NCBI GenBank assembly: GCA_019801415.1
Contig: JAHVJD010000010.1
Coordinates: forward strand, 94,712-158,711
From: Nocardioides marinus
Lineage (GTDB): Bacteria > Pseudomonadota > Alphaproteobacteria > Rhodobacterales > Rhodobacteraceae
Length of the DNA stretch: 64,000 nucleotides
Direction of reading: 5' to 3'
Below are positions 1-8,530 of this stretch, in pieces. How positions within the stretch are numbered: position 1 is the first letter of the stretch; the number at the start of each line of letters is the position of its first letter. A program made the translations under genes and the position numbers. Below the pieces are notes generated by a model, which worked only from the letters and a program-made list of their open reading frames with translations, had not been told where the DNA came from and ran no database searches.

Positions 1-1084
1 CCTGGTCGGGGAAGGCGCGGCTCAGCTGGGTCAGCACCTCGGCGGCGGCCTCGGGTTTCGCCGCGCGGCGCAGCGCCTCGGCGCGCCCCATTTCGGCCGC
101 GTGGTAGTCCGGGTGGCCACTGGGCACCTGCCGGTACGTGGCGACGGACAGTTCGTAGCGCCCCATCTGGTCCAGCAAGCTGGCGCTGAGCAGAAGCGCG
201 TCCACGTGGTCGGGTCGCATCGCAGCCGCGATGCGGGCGTACATCAGCACGTAGTCGTTGGCGGTATCGCCATTCAACGCCGCCCCCAGCGTAAAGAACA
301 CCTCGGCAATGCCATCGCGGGGCGTCGGAGCAATGGTGAAGGCGAGGGTTTCACCGGCCTGCAACTGCGCCTCCAGCGCCGCCAGCCCCGGGTCGAGCCG
401 ATCGGAGAAAGCCGCGTGCAGCGCCTCGCGGGCCTCGTCATTGCGGCCCAGCTGCGACAGGATCTGCACCCGCGCGATCGCCGCCCGGCGGCTGAGCCCG
501 CCCAGGCGTCCCTCGTCCGCGGCAAACAGCGTATTGGCGCCGCCGTAGTCACCCGCAGAGGCCAGCGCCAGCGCCCGGTGATAGAGCACGAAGGGCCTGA
601 GGCTGTCGTCCTCGGCCAGCTCATCGAACGTCTTCAACGCGTTGGATACCGACCCCACGCCGACATGCGCCCAGGCTTCGAGCAAGCCGTCGACCAGCGG
701 GTGGATCGCCTCCAGCTCAGGGTCGCGGGCCAGGATGGCCTCGAAATTTTCTTTGACGGCATGGCTGCCAGCGATCACCACATTGCCGACCTGGCTGCGC
801 GCACCGGCCTGCAGCAGCCGCTTGGCCACCGGTGTCGCGGCGTCAATCCGGCCCATGGCGAGCTGGGCAAAGACGACGTTTTCCATCAGCAGCGGGTTCT
901 GGGGATCGCGCGCCAGCGCCTGCGTGTAATAGAGCGCAGCCGCGGCAAAATCATTTTCGTATTTGGCGGCGCGACCGGCCAGGTAGGAACCGGCCAGCCC
1001 GCTGGCCTGCACGGCAGGCGGAAAGACGGCGCAGACGGCGAGAAGAGCCGCCCCGGTCAGGCTGCGGTAGATGGATACGGGCAC
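1..1084 (-). CDS. TPR-repeat exported protein (3' end outside window)
   Basis: The reverse strand reads open from a GTG at 1084 to the window edge, giving about 361 residues without the C-terminus. The N-terminus has a basic start, a hydrophobic core and an AxA-like site ending near residue 27, so it is probably exported to the periplasm. The rest is Ala/Leu-rich helical sequence with TPR-like spacing (for example the YTQALARDPQNP segment), as in tetratricopeptide scaffolds. No catalytic motif is visible and the partner is unknown. It lies downstream of the ETF-QO gene in the same direction. A strong hairpin separates the two, so it may have its own transcript. Confidence 0.7.
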   Translation of the reverse strand, partial: MPVSIYRSLTGAALLAVCAVFPPAVQASGLAGSYLAGRAAKYENDFAAAALYYTQALARDPQNPLLMENVVFAQLAMGRIDAATPVAKRLLQAGARSQVGNVVIAGSHAVKENFEAILARDPELEAIHPLVDGLLEAWAHVGVGSVSNALKTFDELAEDDSLRPFVLYHRALALASAGDYGGANTLFAADEGRLGGLSRRAAIARVQILSQLGRNDEAREALHAAFSDRLDPGLAALEAQLQAGETLAFTIAPTPRDGIAEVFFTLGAALNGDTANDYVLMYARIAAAMRPDHVDALLLSASLLDQMGRYELSVATYRQVPSGHPDYHAAEMGRAEALRRAAKPEAAAEVLTQLSRAFPDQ

Positions 1085-1157
1085 GCGGGACCCCCTTTGA
1101 GATTTACTGCTCTGGCGTTACCCCGAAAGCGTAGTCCGCTGCCCGCGAACACGCAAT

Positions 1158-1179
1158 GGGGCGGCCCGAAGGCCGCCCC
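1158..1179 (-). terminator. 9-bp GC hairpin with UUCG-type loop
   Basis: A perfect inverted repeat GGGGCGGCC / GGCCGCCCC flanks a 4-base loop that reads TTCG on the minus strand, a very stable tetraloop. It lies just past the 3' end of the ETF-QO gene and before the TPR gene. There is no clear T-tract, so it may be an mRNA 3' stabiliser rather than a classical intrinsic terminator. Confidence 0.6.
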
Positions 1180-1219
1180 GAATTTCCGGCAAAACCACGC
1201 CGAATGCGTAAAATACGCG

Positions 1220-2866
1220 TTACATGTTGGGGTAATTCGGCCCGTCCCCGCCCTGCGGCGTGGTCCAGGTGATGTTCTGGCTGGGATCCTTGATGTCGCA
1301 GGTCTTGCAGTGGACACAGTTCTGGAAGTTGATGACGAACTCCGGCTGGCCGTCCTTTTCGACCACTTCGTAGACACCGGCCGGGCAGTAGCGCTGCGCC
1401 GGCTCCGCGAATTTCGGCAGGTTCACCTTGATCGGGGTGTCCTGGTTGCCGAGCCGCAGGTGGCAGGGCTGGCTTTCCTCGTGGTTGGTCATCGAGAAGC
1501 TGACGTTGGTCAAGCGGTCGAAGGACAACACGCCATCGGGCTTGGGATAGTCGATCGGCTGGTGCTTGGAGGCTTCCTCGGTCGCTTCGGCGTCGTTCTT
1601 GCCGTGGCCCAGCGTGCCAAAGAAGGAAAAGCCGAAGGTGTTGGTCCACATGTCCAGACCGCCCAGCATCAAGGACGCGGTGAGGCCCCATTTGGACCAC
1701 ATCGGCTTCACGTTGCGGACCTTCTTCAGGTCTTCGCCGATGGCGCCGTTGCGGACCTCGGCCTCGTAGGCGGCCAGCTCGTCGCCGGCCCGGTTCGCCT
1801 TGATCGCCTCATAGGCGGCTTCCGCCGCGGCCTTGCCCGACAGCATCGCGTTGTGATTGCCCTTGATGCGCGGCACGTTGACCATGCCCGCGGCACAGCC
1901 CAGAAGCGCCACGCCCGGCGCCACCAGCTTGGGCAGCGACTGCCAGCCGCCCTCGGTGATCGCCCGCGCGCCATAGGCCACGCGCTTGCCGCCTTTCAGC
2001 AGCTCCGCCACCATCGGGTGATGCTTGAAGCGCTGGAATTCCATGTAGGGGAACAGGTGCGGGTTCTTGTAGTTCAGGTGCACCACGAAGCCGACATAGA
2101 CCTGGTTGTTGTCCAGGTGGTAGATGAACGAGCCGCCGCCCGCGTTCTTGCCAAGCGGCCAGCCCATCGTGTGGGTCACGGTGCCTTCCTTGTGCTTGGC
2201 CGGGTCGATCTCCCAGATCTCCTTCATGCCGATGCCGTATTTCTGCGGCTCCTTGCCGTCCGACAGGCCATATTTGGCGATCACTTCCTTGGACAGCGAG
2301 CCGCGCACGCCCTCGCCGAGGAAGACGTATTTGCCGTGCAGCTCCATGCCGGGTTCATAGGCCGGACCGGGGGTGCCGTCGGGGTTCTTGCCGAACTCGC
2401 CCGCGATCACGCCCTTTACCTCGCCATTGTCGCCATAGACCAGTTCGGAGCAGGCCATGCCGGGGAAGATCTCGACCCCAAGCGCCTCGGCCTGTTCGGC
2501 CATCCAGCGGCAGACGTTACCCATGGAAACGATGTAGTTGCCGTGGTTGTTCATCAGCGGCGGCATCGGGAAGTTGGGGATGCGGACCTGCCCCGCCTCG
2601 CCCAGCATCAGGAAGTTGTCTTCCTTGACCGGCACGTTCAGCGGCGCGCCTTTTTCCTTCCAGTCGGGGATCAGCGCATCCAGGCCGCAGGGGTCCAGAA
2701 CCGCGCCCGACAGGATATGTGCGCCCACTTCGGACCCTTTTTCCAGCACCACCACTTCGAGGTCGGAATCCAGCTGTTTCAAGCGGATGGCAGCAGACAA
2801 GCCGGCGGGACCGGCCCCGACGATCACCACGTCGTATTCCATCGCTTCGCGTTCAATCTCGGCCAT
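1220..2866 (-). CDS. Electron transfer flavoprotein-ubiquinone oxidoreductase (ETF-QO)
   Basis: This 548-residue protein passes electrons from reduced ETF to ubiquinone at the inner membrane. It links acyl-CoA and other flavin dehydrogenases to respiration. The N-terminus has the FAD-binding GAGPAG motif at residues 17-22. The C-terminus carries the single 4Fe-4S cluster ligands as one Cys at 494 and a CxxCxxC group at 517, 520 and 523, followed by the family's typical short tail ending in NYPNM. Length matches the family. The ATG at 2866 is the natural start because the Rossmann fold begins about ten residues later. The acyl-CoA dehydrogenase at 13.1-14.8 kb is a plausible upstream electron source, by inference. 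Confidence 0.97.
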   Translation of the reverse strand: MAEIEREAMEYDVVIVGAGPAGLSAAIRLKQLDSDLEVVVLEKGSEVGAHILSGAVLDPCGLDALIPDWKEKGAPLNVPVKEDNFLMLGEAGQVRIPNFPMPPLMNNHGNYIVSMGNVCRWMAEQAEALGVEIFPGMACSELVYGDNGEVKGVIAGEFGKNPDGTPGPAYEPGMELHGKYVFLGEGVRGSLSKEVIAKYGLSDGKEPQKYGIGMKEIWEIDPAKHKEGTVTHTMGWPLGKNAGGGSFIYHLDNNQVYVGFVVHLNYKNPHLFPYMEFQRFKHHPMVAELLKGGKRVAYGARAITEGGWQSLPKLVAPGVALLGCAAGMVNVPRIKGNHNAMLSGKAAAEAAYEAIKANRAGDELAAYEAEVRNGAIGEDLKKVRNVKPMWSKWGLTASLMLGGLDMWTNTFGFSFFGTLGHGKNDAEATEEASKHQPIDYPKPDGVLSFDRLTNVSFSMTNHEESQPCHLRLGNQDTPIKVNLPKFAEPAQRYCPAGVYEVVEKDGQPEFVINFQNCVHCKTCDIKDPSQNITWTTPQGGDGPNYPNM

Positions 2867-3038
2867 TTGCGGCGCTCCTTGGCTTTGTCTTCGCTACCGG
2901 CTCCACCACGAGAGGTAGGTGGGCGCAATTTTCTTTCGCGGTTGCTTAGCTGGTGGCAGGCTGCCGGGTCAATCCAAACACCGCGTCACGGGTTGTAAAA
3001 CAGGCAACTGAGACAAAAAGTGCGTCCAAATTCGCCAT

Positions 3039-3506
3039 TCAAGGATCATTTTCCGTCTCGGGGCTGTCTCCCATCAGATATCTTGGCCCCTTGCCCTTTG
3101 CCGCGGCGCGGTCGTCAGGGTTGTAGAGCTTGCAGGAAGACAGCGACAGGCAACCGCAGCCGATGCAGCCGTCCAGATTGTCGCGCAGTTTCACGAGAGT
3201 TTCGATTCGCTGGTCCAGCAGGTCGCGGAAGTTTTCCGAGATCTCGGCCCAGTCCTGCTTGGTCGGGGTGCGCCCGTTCGGCAGGCCGCGCAGGAAGCCG
3301 CGGATCTGCGGCAGTGAAAACCCGAACTGCTGCGCGATCATCACAAAGCTGAGCCGCCGGATGTCGGCGCGGTGAAAGCGACGCTGGCCGCCCGCGTTGC
3401 GCCAGGGCTCCACCAGCCCTTGCGCCTCGTAATAGCGAATGGCCGAGACGGCGAGGCCGGTGCGCTCGGCCAGGTAACCGATGGATATGCCTGCGGACGG
3501 GGGCAT
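3039..3506 (-). CDS. soxR: Redox-sensing MerR-family activator SoxR
   Basis: This 155-residue regulator has a MerR winged-helix domain at about residues 7-75, a dimerisation helix at about 82-112, and cysteines at 114, 117, 119 and 125. These match the CX2CXCX5C ligand pattern of the SoxR 2Fe-2S cluster. The family activates promoters when redox-cycling compounds oxidise the cluster. No soxS is visible. The gene diverges from a VOC-family gene across a gap of under 100 bp containing a MerR-type promoter candidate. That makes the neighbour the likely direct target, as in many non-enteric bacteria where SoxR controls small sets of drug or redox genes. Confidence 0.93.
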   Translation of the reverse strand: MPPSAGISIGYLAERTGLAVSAIRYYEAQGLVEPWRNAGGQRRFHRADIRRLSFVMIAQQFGFSLPQIRGFLRGLPNGRTPTKQDWAEISENFRDLLDQRIETLVKLRDNLDGCIGCGCLSLSSCKLYNPDDRAAAKGKGPRYLMGDSPETENDP

Positions 3507-3527
3507 CGGACCTCCTGAAGAAAATGC

Positions 3528-3558
3528 TTGAGCTAAAGTTAGGTTTAGAAATTACGGT
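3528..3558 (+). promoter_or_regulatory. Candidate SoxR-controlled promoter with 19-bp spacer
   Basis: The soxR/VOC gap contains TTGAGC, then exactly 19 bases, then TACGGT. MerR-family activators act on such over-long spacers. The spacer overlaps an imperfect dyad, CTAAA-N6-TTTAG at 3533-3548. It does not match the E. coli SoxR box closely, so the assignment is inference from position and spacing. Confidence 0.42.
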
Positions 3559-3603
3559 GACTCGCATCAACCGTTTTTCAAATCCAAACACAGGAGATTT
3601 CAG

Positions 3604-3984
3604 ATGAGCGCAGTTCTGGAACACGCCAATGTCACCGTCGCCGACCCCCATGGCACCGCCGCCTGGATGCAGAAAGTCTTTGGCTGGCACATTCGCTGGG
3701 AGGGCGCGGCCAAGAACGGCGGCTACAGCGTGCACGTCGGTGAGTCCAACAGCTACCTGGCGCTCTACGCGCCCCCCTCAGCCGCGGGCAAGGCGCCCGA
3801 AAGCTATGGCATCATCGGCGGGCTGAACCATCTGGCGGTGATCGTGCCGGACCTCGACGCCACCGAGGACGCGGTCAAGGCCGCGGGCTTCACCCCGATC
3901 AACCACGGCGACTACGAACCCGGGCGCCGGTTCTATTTCCACGATGAAAACGGCATTGAATTCGAGGCGGTGCAATATGATTGA
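3604..3984 (+). CDS. VOC-fold (glyoxalase/bleomycin-resistance) protein
   Basis: A 126-residue single-domain protein of the vicinal-oxygen-chelate superfamily. It begins with the typical strand containing LEHANVTVADP, has the central GGLNHLAVIVPDLD repeat start, and ends with FYFHDENGIEFEAVQYD, where the Glu near the end is the usual metal ligand. Members include glyoxalases, dioxygenases and antibiotic-binding proteins, so the substrate cannot be read from sequence. Divergent placement next to soxR suggests induction by redox-active compounds and a detoxification role. A good Shine-Dalgarno (AGGAG) precedes the ATG. Confidence 0.85.
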   Translation: MSAVLEHANVTVADPHGTAAWMQKVFGWHIRWEGAAKNGGYSVHVGESNSYLALYAPPSAAGKAPESYGIIGGLNHLAVIVPDLDATEDAVKAAGFTPINHGDYEPGRRFYFHDENGIEFEAVQYD

Positions 3985-4098
3985 TCTGATGTGGCAAGCG
4001 GCGCTGCGCGGCGGCGGCGCAGGCGGCATTATTCCGCGCAAAGCTGTGGAAAACCCGCGTAAAATCCCCCGTTTGCGGCAATAAGCGCCCGCAAGCGG

Positions 4099-4126
4099 CC
4101 CGCGCCCACTTGAAATCGGGCGCGGG
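4099..4126 (+). terminator. 9-bp hairpin after the VOC gene
   Basis: CCCGCGCCC and GGGCGCGGG form a perfect stem around a 10-base loop about 115 bases past the VOC stop codon. No T-run follows. It could terminate the VOC transcript or lie in the greA leader. Confidence 0.45.
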
Positions 4127-4159
4127 ATTGGGTCAGGTATCTGTCAACCGGATCGGACG

Positions 4160-4181
4160 CCCCGCGGCTTATGCTGCGGGG
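4160..4181 (+). terminator. Hairpin in the greA leader
   Basis: CCCCGCGGC / GCTGCGGGG pair around a TTAT loop with one G-U wobble, followed by CTCCGGTTTT. It lies about 50 bases before the greA start, so it is either a terminator of upstream transcription or an attenuator-like leader structure for greA. Confidence 0.45.
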
Positions 4182-4229
4182 CTCCGGTTTTCCACCTGAC
4201 AAGAACACTAAGCGACCTGGACCAATCTC

Positions 4230-4700
4230 ATGGAAAAGATCCCGATGACCCCCACGGGTCACGCCGCGCTGGAAAGCGAACTGAAGACTCTCAAGTCGGT
4301 CGAACGTCCGGCCATCATCCAGGCCATCGCCGAAGCACGCGAACTGGGTGACCTGTCGGAAAACGCCGAATACCACTCGGCCCGCGAAAAGCAGTCCTTC
4401 ATCGAAGGCCGCATCAAGGAGCTGGAAGGCCTGCTGTCGCTGGCTGACGTGATCGACCCGGCCAAGCTGTCCGGCTCGGTCAAGTTCGGCGCCAAGGTGA
4501 CCGTGGTCGACGAGGACACCGACGAGGAAAAGTGCTGGCAGATCGTCGGCGAGCACGAAGCCAACATCGAGGCGGGCCTGCTGAACATCAAATCCCCCAT
4601 CGCCCGCGCCCTGATCGGCAAGGAAGAGGGGGACAGCGTCGAGGTGCGCACGCCCGGTGGCGAGCGGTCCTATGAAATCCTCAAGATCGTCTATTCCTGA
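4230..4700 (+). CDS. greA: Transcription elongation factor GreA
   Basis: This 156-residue protein rescues backtracked RNA polymerase by inserting its coiled coil into the secondary channel and stimulating transcript cleavage. The N-terminal coiled coil (about residues 1-75) carries the acidic tip in the [12 protein letters not shown] segment, whose Asp and Glu are the functional residues in the family. The C-terminal FKBP-like domain ends in the typical [10 protein letters not shown]. Length is exactly normal. Two stable hairpins precede it, so expression may be influenced by leader structure. A membrane protein gene follows 20 bases later and may be cotranscribed. Confidence 0.97.
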   Translation: MEKIPMTPTGHAALESELKTLKSVERPAIIQAIAEARELGDLSENAEYHSAREKQSFIEGRIKELEGLLSLADVIDPAKLSGSVKFGAKVTVVDEDTDEEKCWQIVGEHEANIEAGLLNIKSPIARALIGKEEGDSVEVRTPGGERSYEILKIVYS

Positions 4701-4720
4701 TCCGCAAAACGGCAGCCCAG

Positions 4721-5770
4721 ATGACAGGCCCCAGCAGCACAGGCCCCAACAGCAGTTCCGGCAGCGGCAGCGCCTTCAGCAGCGGTCGCCCGCTGCCTCG
4801 GCTTGACGCCCCTCCCGGCAACGGTCTGGGCGGTGCCGAACTGGTCGCGATCGGGTTGGGGGCCGTGTGGCTTACGGCGGCGGCGGGGCTGTACCTGTTT
4901 GCGCCGCCGGACAGGGGACTGGCCGAATGGGGCGACCGTATCGTCGCCATCCTGGCGCTGGTGCTGCCGCTCGCGATGCTGTGGGTGGCGGCCTCGGCCG
5001 CGCGCTCGGCCCGCGTCGTGCGCGAGGAATGCGAGCAACTGCAAGCCGCCATTGACGGGCTGCGCCAGACCTATCTGACCCAGGCGCAGCAGCAGGCCGC
5101 GGTGGCCGAACCCTCGGTGGCCAAGCGGCTGGAAGAAATCGCCGAAGCAACCCGCAAGACCGAAACCGCCCTGGCCACGTTCCACACCAGCCGCCGCAAC
5201 CAGCCGACCCGGCCCGCGATTCCCGCCGCTGCTGCCGAAATGACGGCCGCCGAGCAGGGGTCCCTGGCGCTGGACACCCCCACCGAGGAAGCGGCGCCGC
5301 CGCTGGCGGCGGACCAGTTCATCCGCGCGCTGAACTTTCCCGAAACCGCCGAGGACACCGAGGGCTTTGCCGCCCTGCGCGCAGCACTGAAGGACCGCAA
5401 GACGGCGCAGGTGATCCAGGCGGCGCAGGATGTCCTGACCCTGCTGAGCCAGGACGGCATCTACATGGATGATCTGCGCCCCGACATGGCACGCCCCGAG
5501 GTCTGGCGCCAGTTCGCCCAAGGCGCCCGCGGCCGGGCGGTGGCGGCGCTTGGCGGCGTGCGCGATCGCAGCTCGCTGGCGCTGACGGCCGCGCGGATGA
5601 AGCAGGATCCGATTTTCCGCGACGCCGCGCATCACTTCCTGCGGCGGTTCGACCAGATGTTTGCCGACTTCGAGGCCGAGGCCACCGACAGCGATATCTC
5701 GGCCCTGGCCAATACCCGCACCGCGCGCGCCTTCATGCTGCTGGGCCGGGTGGCCGGAACCTTCGACTGA
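4721..5770 (+). CDS. Two-helix membrane protein with coiled coil, unknown function
   Basis: I do not recognise a named family. The 349-residue product has a Ser/Gly/Pro-rich N-terminus (1-37), two membrane helices at about 39-61 and 72-93, and a Glu/Gln-rich coiled-coil stretch at about 97-150. An Ala/Pro-rich linker leads to a soluble helical C-terminal half (about 205-349). This is the layout of an inner-membrane anchored cytoplasmic scaffold. It follows greA by 20 bases and ends in a convergent gap holding a GC-rich hairpin element. Codon use looks like its neighbours, so it is not obviously foreign. Confidence 0.7.
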   Translation: MTGPSSTGPNSSSGSGSAFSSGRPLPRLDAPPGNGLGGAELVAIGLGAVWLTAAAGLYLFAPPDRGLAEWGDRIVAILALVLPLAMLWVAASAARSARVVREECEQLQAAIDGLRQTYLTQAQQQAAVAEPSVAKRLEEIAEATRKTETALATFHTSRRNQPTRPAIPAAAAEMTAAEQGSLALDTPTEEAAPPLAADQFIRALNFPETAEDTEGFAALRAALKDRKTAQVIQAAQDVLTLLSQDGIYMDDLRPDMARPEVWRQFAQGARGRAVAALGGVRDRSSLALTAARMKQDPIFRDAAHHFLRRFDQMFADFEAEATDSDISALANTRTARAFMLLGRVAGTFD

Positions 5771-5859
5771 GCCACACCCGATCGCAGTCAGTTCGCCCCT
5801 GTTGCCCGCACGGGCGCGGCTGTCGACGACGAATGTATGAATTCAGAACCATGAGGCCT

Positions 5860-5900
5860 GCCCGCCGCGCCCAAGCGCGGCGCCCGGCCCAACGGCGGGC
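5860..5900. repeat. GC-rich hairpin element, GCCCAAC type (copy 1)
   Basis: An inner dyad CCGCGC-CCAA-GCGCGG is followed by CGCCCGGCCCAAC and enclosed by an outer 8-bp dyad GCCCGCCG / CGGCGGGC. It sits between the convergent ends of the membrane-protein gene and moeA. Similar elements recur at 8.4, 16.0, 38.6, 39.7, 46.4 and 49.8 kb. Confidence 0.65.
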
Positions 5901-5942
5901 AAGCATCTGCGATGCGCCGGCCCGCGGGCGGGAACCCCACCG

Positions 5943-7199
5943 TTACATCGCGAAACTGCCATAGGGGATGAAGCGCACCGGATCGCCCGGTTTCACATGC
6001 ACGGCACCGTCCGGCAGCTCGACCAGCCCCTCGGCCCAGCTGAGGCCGCTGATGCGGCCGGAGCCTTCGGAGGCGAAGACCTCCGCGCGGCCATCGCGCA
6101 TCCGGGCACGCAGGTATTCGCGGCGGCCCGGTTTCTTGCGTTTCTCGAACCCGGCCGGCACCTCAAATCCCTGCGGGCGCTGCCAGCCTGCCCCCGCCAT
6201 CAGCCCCATCGCTGGGCGCGCAAAGATCAGCGTGCAGACCAGCGCCGCCACAGGGTTACCCGGCAGGCCGAAGACCGGCGTGCCCTGCCACATCCCCAGC
6301 GCCAGCGGGCGGCCCGGTTTCAGCGCAATGCGCCATTCCTGCATTGCACCAGCCTCGCGCAGCAGCGCAGAGACATGGTCCTCGTCCCCGGCTGAGGCGC
6401 CGCCGGAGGTCAGGATCACATCGGCGCGCGCCGCCGCATCGTCCAGCCGGGCGCGCAAATCGCCACGATCATCCGCGGCCCGCCCCAGATCCAGCGCCTG
6501 AAATCCCATCTGCCGCAGCAAGGCCAGCAGCATCGGCCGGTTGGCGTCATAGATCTGGCCCGGCCCCGCGGGCATCCCCGCCTCGACCAGCTCGTCCCCG
6601 GTGGAAAGCACACCGACACGCAAGGGCTGGCGCACCGGCAGCTCTGCCAGCCCCGTGGCGGCGGCCAGTGCCAGATCGGCGGGGGTAATCACCCGGCCCG
6701 CGGTCAGGATCACCGCGCCTGCCTGCACGTCCTCGCCCGCGCGGCGGGTGTTGGCGCCTTGCTTCAGCGGCCCGTTGAAGGCGATCTGGCGACCATCCGT
6801 GTTCACGTCCTCCTCGAGGATCACGGTATCGACCCCATCGGGCAGCGCCGCGCCGGTCAGCACACGGATCGCCTGCCCCGCAGGCACCGCGCCGTCAAAG
6901 GGCACGCCCGCTGCCGCCCGCCCCTCAACCAGCGGCAGCACATGCGCGCCTGCGGGTCGTCCGCCCGCAAAGCCGTAGCCGTCTACCGCCGTGTTCGGCT
7001 GCGGCGGGTTGGCGCGCCGGGCTGCCACATCCTGCGCCAGCACCCGGCCCAATGCGGCCTCCAGCGGCACGGTCTCAGCCCGCGTAACCGGCGTCAGCCG
7101 GGTGCGCAGCAGCTCCAGCGCGTCATCCACCGGCGTCCAGTCGACCCCCGCGGGCAGGGCAAAACAATCGTTGCTGAAAGGGGGCGGGGTCAGGGTCAT
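5943..7199 (-). CDS. moeA: Molybdopterin molybdenumtransferase MoeA
   Basis: MoeA inserts molybdenum into adenylylated molybdopterin, the last common step of molybdenum-cofactor synthesis. The 418-residue product has MoeA signatures: an N-terminal segment with RANPPQPNTAVDGYGF, the central molybdopterin-binding TSGGASAGDEDHV region, and GLPGNPVAALV in domain III. I start at the ATG at 7199. An upstream in-frame TTG at 7214 would add five residues but has no better ribosome-binding site. It is the downstream member of the mobA-mobB-moeA group, 68 bases after mobB. Confidence 0.95.
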   Translation of the reverse strand: MTLTPPPFSNDCFALPAGVDWTPVDDALELLRTRLTPVTRAETVPLEAALGRVLAQDVAARRANPPQPNTAVDGYGFAGGRPAGAHVLPLVEGRAAAGVPFDGAVPAGQAIRVLTGAALPDGVDTVILEEDVNTDGRQIAFNGPLKQGANTRRAGEDVQAGAVILTAGRVITPADLALAAATGLAELPVRQPLRVGVLSTGDELVEAGMPAGPGQIYDANRPMLLALLRQMGFQALDLGRAADDRGDLRARLDDAAARADVILTSGGASAGDEDHVSALLREAGAMQEWRIALKPGRPLALGMWQGTPVFGLPGNPVAALVCTLIFARPAMGLMAGAGWQRPQGFEVPAGFEKRKKPGRREYLRARMRDGRAEVFASEGSGRISGLSWAEGLVELPDGAVHVKPGDPVRFIPYGSFAM

Positions 7200-7267
7200 C
7201 TCGGGCAGCCTCAAAGGGTTGGAGCCATCACAGCCTGGAAGTCACAGGCCAGTTTCAAAGGCCGGTT

Positions 7268-7759
7268 TCACAGGCCGATATCGGCCAGCAGGAAATCGGC
7301 AATGGCCACGGTATCATCCAGATCGAACACCGGCCGGTCGAGGTCCAGCGGCACATCGCTGGCAACCGCGCGAATGCTGTCATCCCCCGGCGCGATCAGT
7401 TCGGTCCCGGCCGCCTGGCGGTGGGCTTCGATCTTGGGGTGGGCTTCGCGCTTGTAGCCCTCGACCAGCACCAGATCGACCGGAGAGAGCCGTGCCAGCA
7501 AGTCCGCCAGCGGCGGCTCCGGCTGGCCGCGCAGCTCCTGCATGAGAGCGATGCGGGCAGGGCTGGCCAGCACCACCTCTGCCGCGCCGGCCATGCGGTG
7601 GCGGTGGCTGTCGGTGCCGGGCTGGTCGACATCGGCACCGTGATGGGCGTGTTTGATGGTGGAGACCGTCAGCCCGCGGGCGGTGATCTCGGCCACCAGC
7701 CGCTCCATCAGACCGGTCTTGCCGTTGTTCTTCCAGCCAGTGACGCCGTAGATCTTCAT
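7268..7759 (-). CDS. mobB: Molybdopterin-guanine dinucleotide biosynthesis adaptor MobB
   Basis: This 163-residue GTP-binding protein assists MobA in attaching GMP to the molybdenum cofactor. A Walker A motif (GWKNNGKTG, residues 8-16) opens the protein, followed by the conserved STIKHAHHG segment and the VLVEGYKREAHPKIE segment typical of MobB. It overlaps the end of mobA by four bases (ATGA), which indicates translational coupling. The cofactor type implied by mobAB is the bis-MGD form used by DMSO-reductase family enzymes such as formate dehydrogenase. Confidence 0.95.
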   Translation of the reverse strand: MKIYGVTGWKNNGKTGLMERLVAEITARGLTVSTIKHAHHGADVDQPGTDSHRHRMAGAAEVVLASPARIALMQELRGQPEPPLADLLARLSPVDLVLVEGYKREAHPKIEAHRQAAGTELIAPGDDSIRAVASDVPLDLDRPVFDLDDTVAIADFLLADIGL

Positions 7760-8394
7760 GCCAGCAGCGCCTCGGCCCGGGCCAGATCCTCGGGCGTGTT
7801 GATGTTGAAGAAAGGGTCGAAAGGCTCCGCCTCGAACAATGCCTCGCGGCCCTGGTGCCGGTCGGTCCAGAGCACCACCTTGCGCAGACCGTCCTGCAGT
7901 GCCGCGCGCAGGTCGTCGCGCAGGGCAACGGGCCAGAGTCCGAAGGCCGGGTGGCGGTTCACACGCTTGCCGCCGCCGGATTTCAGCGCCTCGTCGCCGC
8001 TGCGCGGGGTGGTGGCGAGCACCAGCGGATGCGCCATCCCTGCCCCGGCTTCGGTCAGCCGGGCTACCAGATCAGTGGGAAAGAACGGCGTGTCGGCGGC
8101 GGCGGTGACAATGGTGTCTGCCCCCTGCTCTGCCGCCCAGTCGAGACCTGCGAGTACGCCCGCCAGCGGACCGGCGAAGCCCTCGATCGAGTCGGCAATG
8201 ACCGGCAGGCGGAGGTCGGCGAAACGTTCCGGGTCGCCATTGGCGTTGAGCGCCATGCCCGCGACCTGCGGCGAGAGCCGGTCAATGACGCGGCAGATCA
8301 GGCTTTGGCCGCCGACCTGCAGGCGACCTTTGTCGCCACCTCCCATCCGGGTGGCGAGGCCGCCTGCGAGGATTACGCCGAGGGGTTTGGTCAT
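7756..8394 (-). CDS. mobA: Molybdenum cofactor guanylyltransferase MobA
   Basis: MobA transfers GMP from GTP to molybdopterin to form the MGD cofactor. The 212-residue protein opens with the nucleotide-binding loop LAGGLATRMGGGDKG (residues 9-23) containing the consensus Gly-rich turn and Lys22. It continues with the NTP-transferase Rossmann-like fold, including the AAADTPFFP segment whose Asp binds magnesium. Length is normal. It begins the mobA-mobB-moeA run and lies downstream of fdhD across a 136-base gap with an extended inverted repeat. Confidence 0.95.
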   Translation of the reverse strand: MTKPLGVILAGGLATRMGGGDKGRLQVGGQSLICRVIDRLSPQVAGMALNANGDPERFADLRLPVIADSIEGFAGPLAGVLAGLDWAAEQGADTIVTAAADTPFFPTDLVARLTEAGAGMAHPLVLATTPRSGDEALKSGGGKRVNRHPAFGLWPVALRDDLRAALQDGLRKVVLWTDRHQGREALFEAEPFDPFFNINTPEDLARAEALLA

Positions 8395-8439
8395 CTTTCG
8401 GGGTCTCCAGCTTTTGAGAAGCCGCCCGACCGGTAGGCC

Positions 8440-8508
8440 GGGCAGCGCCCGTCACGCCCCCCACGGCGCGGGCGCTTCACGCCCTCCCCGTCGGGCCGAG
8501 CGCTGCCC
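8440..8508. repeat. Extended inverted repeat in fdhD-mobA gap
   Basis: GGGCAGCGC (8440-8448) and GCGCTGCCC (8500-8508) form a 9-bp dyad around 51 GC-rich bases. Adjacent GGCCGGGC and GGGCCGAGC stretches resemble the GCCCAA(C/G) hairpin family seen elsewhere in the window. It lies just past the fdhD 3' end and may stabilise or end that transcript. Confidence 0.5.
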
Positions 8509-8530
8509 TCGTCTCTATGTGACCGAACAG

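Noticed and set aside
101..2998. Very long open frame on the plus strand over the TPR and ETF-QO genes
   Set aside because: It is antisense to two clear genes, runs through the intergenic hairpin and has no domain or ribosome-binding site. High GC creates such shadow frames.
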